The position numbers were made by a program, and so were the translations under genes. The notes under the pieces were generated by a model that was given only the letters and a program-made list of their open reading frames with translations, did no database searches and was not told the DNA's origin. DNA of 15,474 bases, taken from assembly GCA_002392265.1 (NCBI GenBank), contig DGGP01000101.1:1-15474 (forward strand). The letters run 5' to 3'. Shown piece after piece: positions 13,981 to 15,474 of the stretch. Every line of letters begins with the position of its first letter. Within the stretch, counting starts at the first letter, position 1. Origin of the DNA: Firmicutes bacterium UBA3871. GTDB lineage: Bacteria > Bacillota > Clostridia > Peptostreptococcales > Anaerovoracaceae.

Positions 13981-15474
13981 TGGCTGAAATAATCAGAGCA
14001 AAAAACTCGGGCTTTTGTTTCGGAGTCAGAGAAGCGGTAAAGGCAGCCGAAAAGCTGATAAAAGAAAAGGATGCGGGCAAAACGGGCAATATCTATACCT
14101 GTGGGCAACTGGTGCACAATGCCGATGTAACCGAGGATCTAAGACGCAGAGGACTTTCGGCAATAGAAAGTCTCGATGAAGCAAAGGCAGGAGACACGGT
14201 TCTGATAAGGGCACATGGCATGCCGGAAGCATTTTATAAAGAGGCGGGAAGCAGGGGGATAAGTCTGGTTGATGCCACATGTCCGTTCGTGGCAAAAATC
14301 CACAAACATGTTAAGGAAGCATATGCTGCAGGCAAGAAATGCGTTATCATCGGCGACGAAAAGCATCCCGAGGTGAAGGGCATAAACGGCTGGTGTGAAA
14401 ACTCTGCAATCATAATAAATACGGAAGAAGAGGCAGAGGCTGTGAAGGCTGATAATCTTTACGTTGTAGCGCAGACGACCAGTCGCATAGAACACTTCGA
14501 AAAGCTGGTTGCCATTTTGAGCAGAAACAATCCAAATTTGGACGTGGTGAATACAATATGTAGCGCCACCTCGGAACGGCAAATTAGTACTGCCGAGATA
14601 GCAAAATCAGTTGATGTTATGATTGTTATCGGGGGAAAAAACAGCTCAAACAGTAAGAAACTATATGAAATAGCCGCAAAATATTGTAAAAATGCGTATT
14701 TTATCGAAAATATTAACGATTTACCATTGAAAAGATGTAAATTATCTGATAAAATTGGAATTGCGGCAGGTGCATCGACACCTGAAAGTGCAATCGAGGA
14801 GGTTATTGCTAACATGAGTGAGATTATCACTGAAAACATGAGTATGTCCGACTTCATGGAAGACATCGAAAAATCATTAAGATTACCTCGTACAGGTGAT
14901 TCCGTACAGGGTAAGGTCCTTCAGGTAACTGAAAAAGAGGTTATCGTTAACTTAGGTTGCAAGAAGGATGGTATCATTCCTAAGGATGAAGTTTCCATGG
15001 AAGAGAACCAGAAATTAACTGATTTATTTAAAGAGGGAGACGAAATCCAGGCTAAGGTTATCAGAACTGATGATGGCGATATTATCCTGTCAAAGAAAAA
15101 GCTTGAAATCAACGAGCATTGGGATGAATTAAACGAAGCTCTTGAAAATAAATCAATCCTTAACGTAAAGGTTATCAGAGCCGTAAACGGCGGTGTAATC
15201 GCAGGCTACAAAGAAGTAACAGGCTTTATTCCGCTTTCACAGCTGGCTGACAGATTCATCGAGAACGCTGACGAGTATATCGGTCAGAACCTCGACATCA
15301 GAGTTACAAAGGTCGACAAGGCAAAGGGCAAGGCTGTTTTCTCGCACAAGATTGTTGTTGCTGACGAGAGAGCAAAGAGAATCGAAGAACTCTGGAGCAA
15401 GCTCAGCGTAGGCGATGTTGTAGAAGGTAAGGTAATGAGATTCACCGATTACGGCGCATTCGTAGATATCGGCG
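13980..15474 (+). CDS. ispH: IspH (HMB-PP reductase) fused to ribosomal protein S1-type domains, 3' partial
   Basis: The frame is open from ATG 13980 to the window end (498 codons). Residues 1-278 are 4-hydroxy-3-methylbut-2-enyl diphosphate reductase, the last step of the MEP isoprenoid pathway, an oxygen-sensitive iron-sulfur enzyme. Its three cluster cysteines are C13 (GFCFGV), C101 (DATCPFV) and C194 (NTICSAT). Substrate-site residues H46, H79 and H129 and the acidic E131 (KHPEVKG) are present, as is the QTT motif. Residues from 306 carry S1 RNA-binding repeats: one at 306-373, one at 391-457, and a third starting about 477 that is cut off at FTDYGAFVDIG. This fusion is known in Clostridia and usually has four S1 repeats. 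The start overlaps the rarA stop. A strong internal AGGAGG-like site at the domain junction may allow separate synthesis of the S1 half. Confidence 0.95.
   Translation, partial: MAEIIRAKNSGFCFGVREAVKAAEKLIKEKDAGKTGNIYTCGQLVHNADVTEDLRRRGLSAIESLDEAKAGDTVLIRAHGMPEAFYKEAGSRGISLVDATCPFVAKIHKHVKEAYAAGKKCVIIGDEKHPEVKGINGWCENSAIIINTEEEAEAVKADNLYVVAQTTSRIEHFEKLVAILSRNNPNLDVVNTICSATSERQISTAEIAKSVDVMIVIGGKNSSNSKKLYEIAAKYCKNAYFIENINDLPLKRCKLSDKIGIAAGASTPESAIEEVIANMSEIITENMSMSDFMEDIEKSLRLPRTGDSVQGKVLQVTEKEVIVNLGCKKDGIIPKDEVSMEENQKLTDLFKEGDEIQAKVIRTDDGDIILSKKKLEINEHWDELNEALENKSILNVKVIRAVNGGVIAGYKEVTGFIPLSQLADRFIENADEYIGQNLDIRVTKVDKAKGKAVFSHKIVVADERAKRIEELWSKLSVGDVVEGKVMRFTDYGAFVDIG
14798..14816 (+). promoter_or_regulatory. 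Possible internal ribosome binding site and ATG at the IspH/S1 junction
   Basis: GGAGG (14798-14802, within GAGGAGG) precedes an in-frame ATG at 14814 (M279 of the fusion) by 11 bases, exactly between the IspH and S1 parts. It could start a free S1-type protein. The bases also encode IEEVI, so chance is possible, and the spacing is slightly long. Confidence 0.35.

Noticed and set aside
1..15474. CRISPR array, tRNA, rRNA, insertion sequence or phage genes
   Set aside because: No regularly spaced repeats, no tRNA-like cloverleaf or conserved rRNA stretches, and no transposase or phage protein motifs were seen in any frame read.

Overview
The window looks like a chromosomal segment of a low-to-mid GC Gram-positive anaerobe of the class Clostridia (Bacillota). 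The main support is an IspH enzyme fused to ribosomal-protein-S1-type RNA-binding domains, a fusion typical of Clostridia. A surface protein anchored by S-layer-homology (SLH) repeats, strong AGGAG-type ribosome binding sites and TTGACA/TATAAT-type promoters agree with this. Codon style and gene set would fit a Family XIII/Anaerovoracaceae-type organism, but I cannot fix the genus.

Layout. (1) Positions 1-289 are a regulatory leader: the 3' end of a cobalamin (B12) riboswitch, its intrinsic terminator, and a second, unidentified, highly structured RNA block. (2) Positions 290-5080 encode a 1596-residue secreted SLH-anchored protein. Its centre resembles the vertebrate B12 carriers intrinsic factor and transcobalamin: a helical alpha/alpha-toroid-like region followed by a DUF4430 (transcobalamin C-terminal-like) domain. 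Leader and protein together suggest a B12-repressed surface cobalamin-capture protein. (3) Positions 5285-8662 are one chemoreceptor reading frame (dCache sensor, two membrane helices, many HAMP-like units, a PAS domain and a methyl-accepting signalling domain) interrupted by a single in-frame TAG at 7151. (4) A convergent minus-strand lytic transglycosylase (8711-9466) shares a bidirectional terminator with it. (5) Positions 9700-12626 hold a compact set of Tad/Flp-pilus-type small membrane proteins: a Flp1-like pilin, a short TadE-like protein, a TadG-like protein, a second TadE-like protein carrying two identical-spacing His/Cys metal-site motifs, and a DUF6382-like cytoplasmic protein. No pilus ATPase, platform or peptidase gene lies beside them. 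(6) rarA (replication-associated AAA+ ATPase) follows its own promoter and is translationally coupled, by a TAATG overlap, to the ispH-rpsA fusion, which runs off the end of the window.

How they fit together. The left part is about the cell surface and sensing (B12 capture, chemoreceptor, peptidoglycan cutting, pilins). The right part is housekeeping (replication-fork maintenance, isoprenoid synthesis and RNA binding). The points most worth a second look are the compound RNA leader of the B12-protein gene, the intrinsic-factor-like architecture, the amber codon in the chemoreceptor, the metal-motif TadE-like protein in an orphan pilin cluster, and a possible internal translation start that would release the S1 half of the IspH fusion. 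Mobile elements, tRNA or rRNA genes and CRISPR arrays were not seen.
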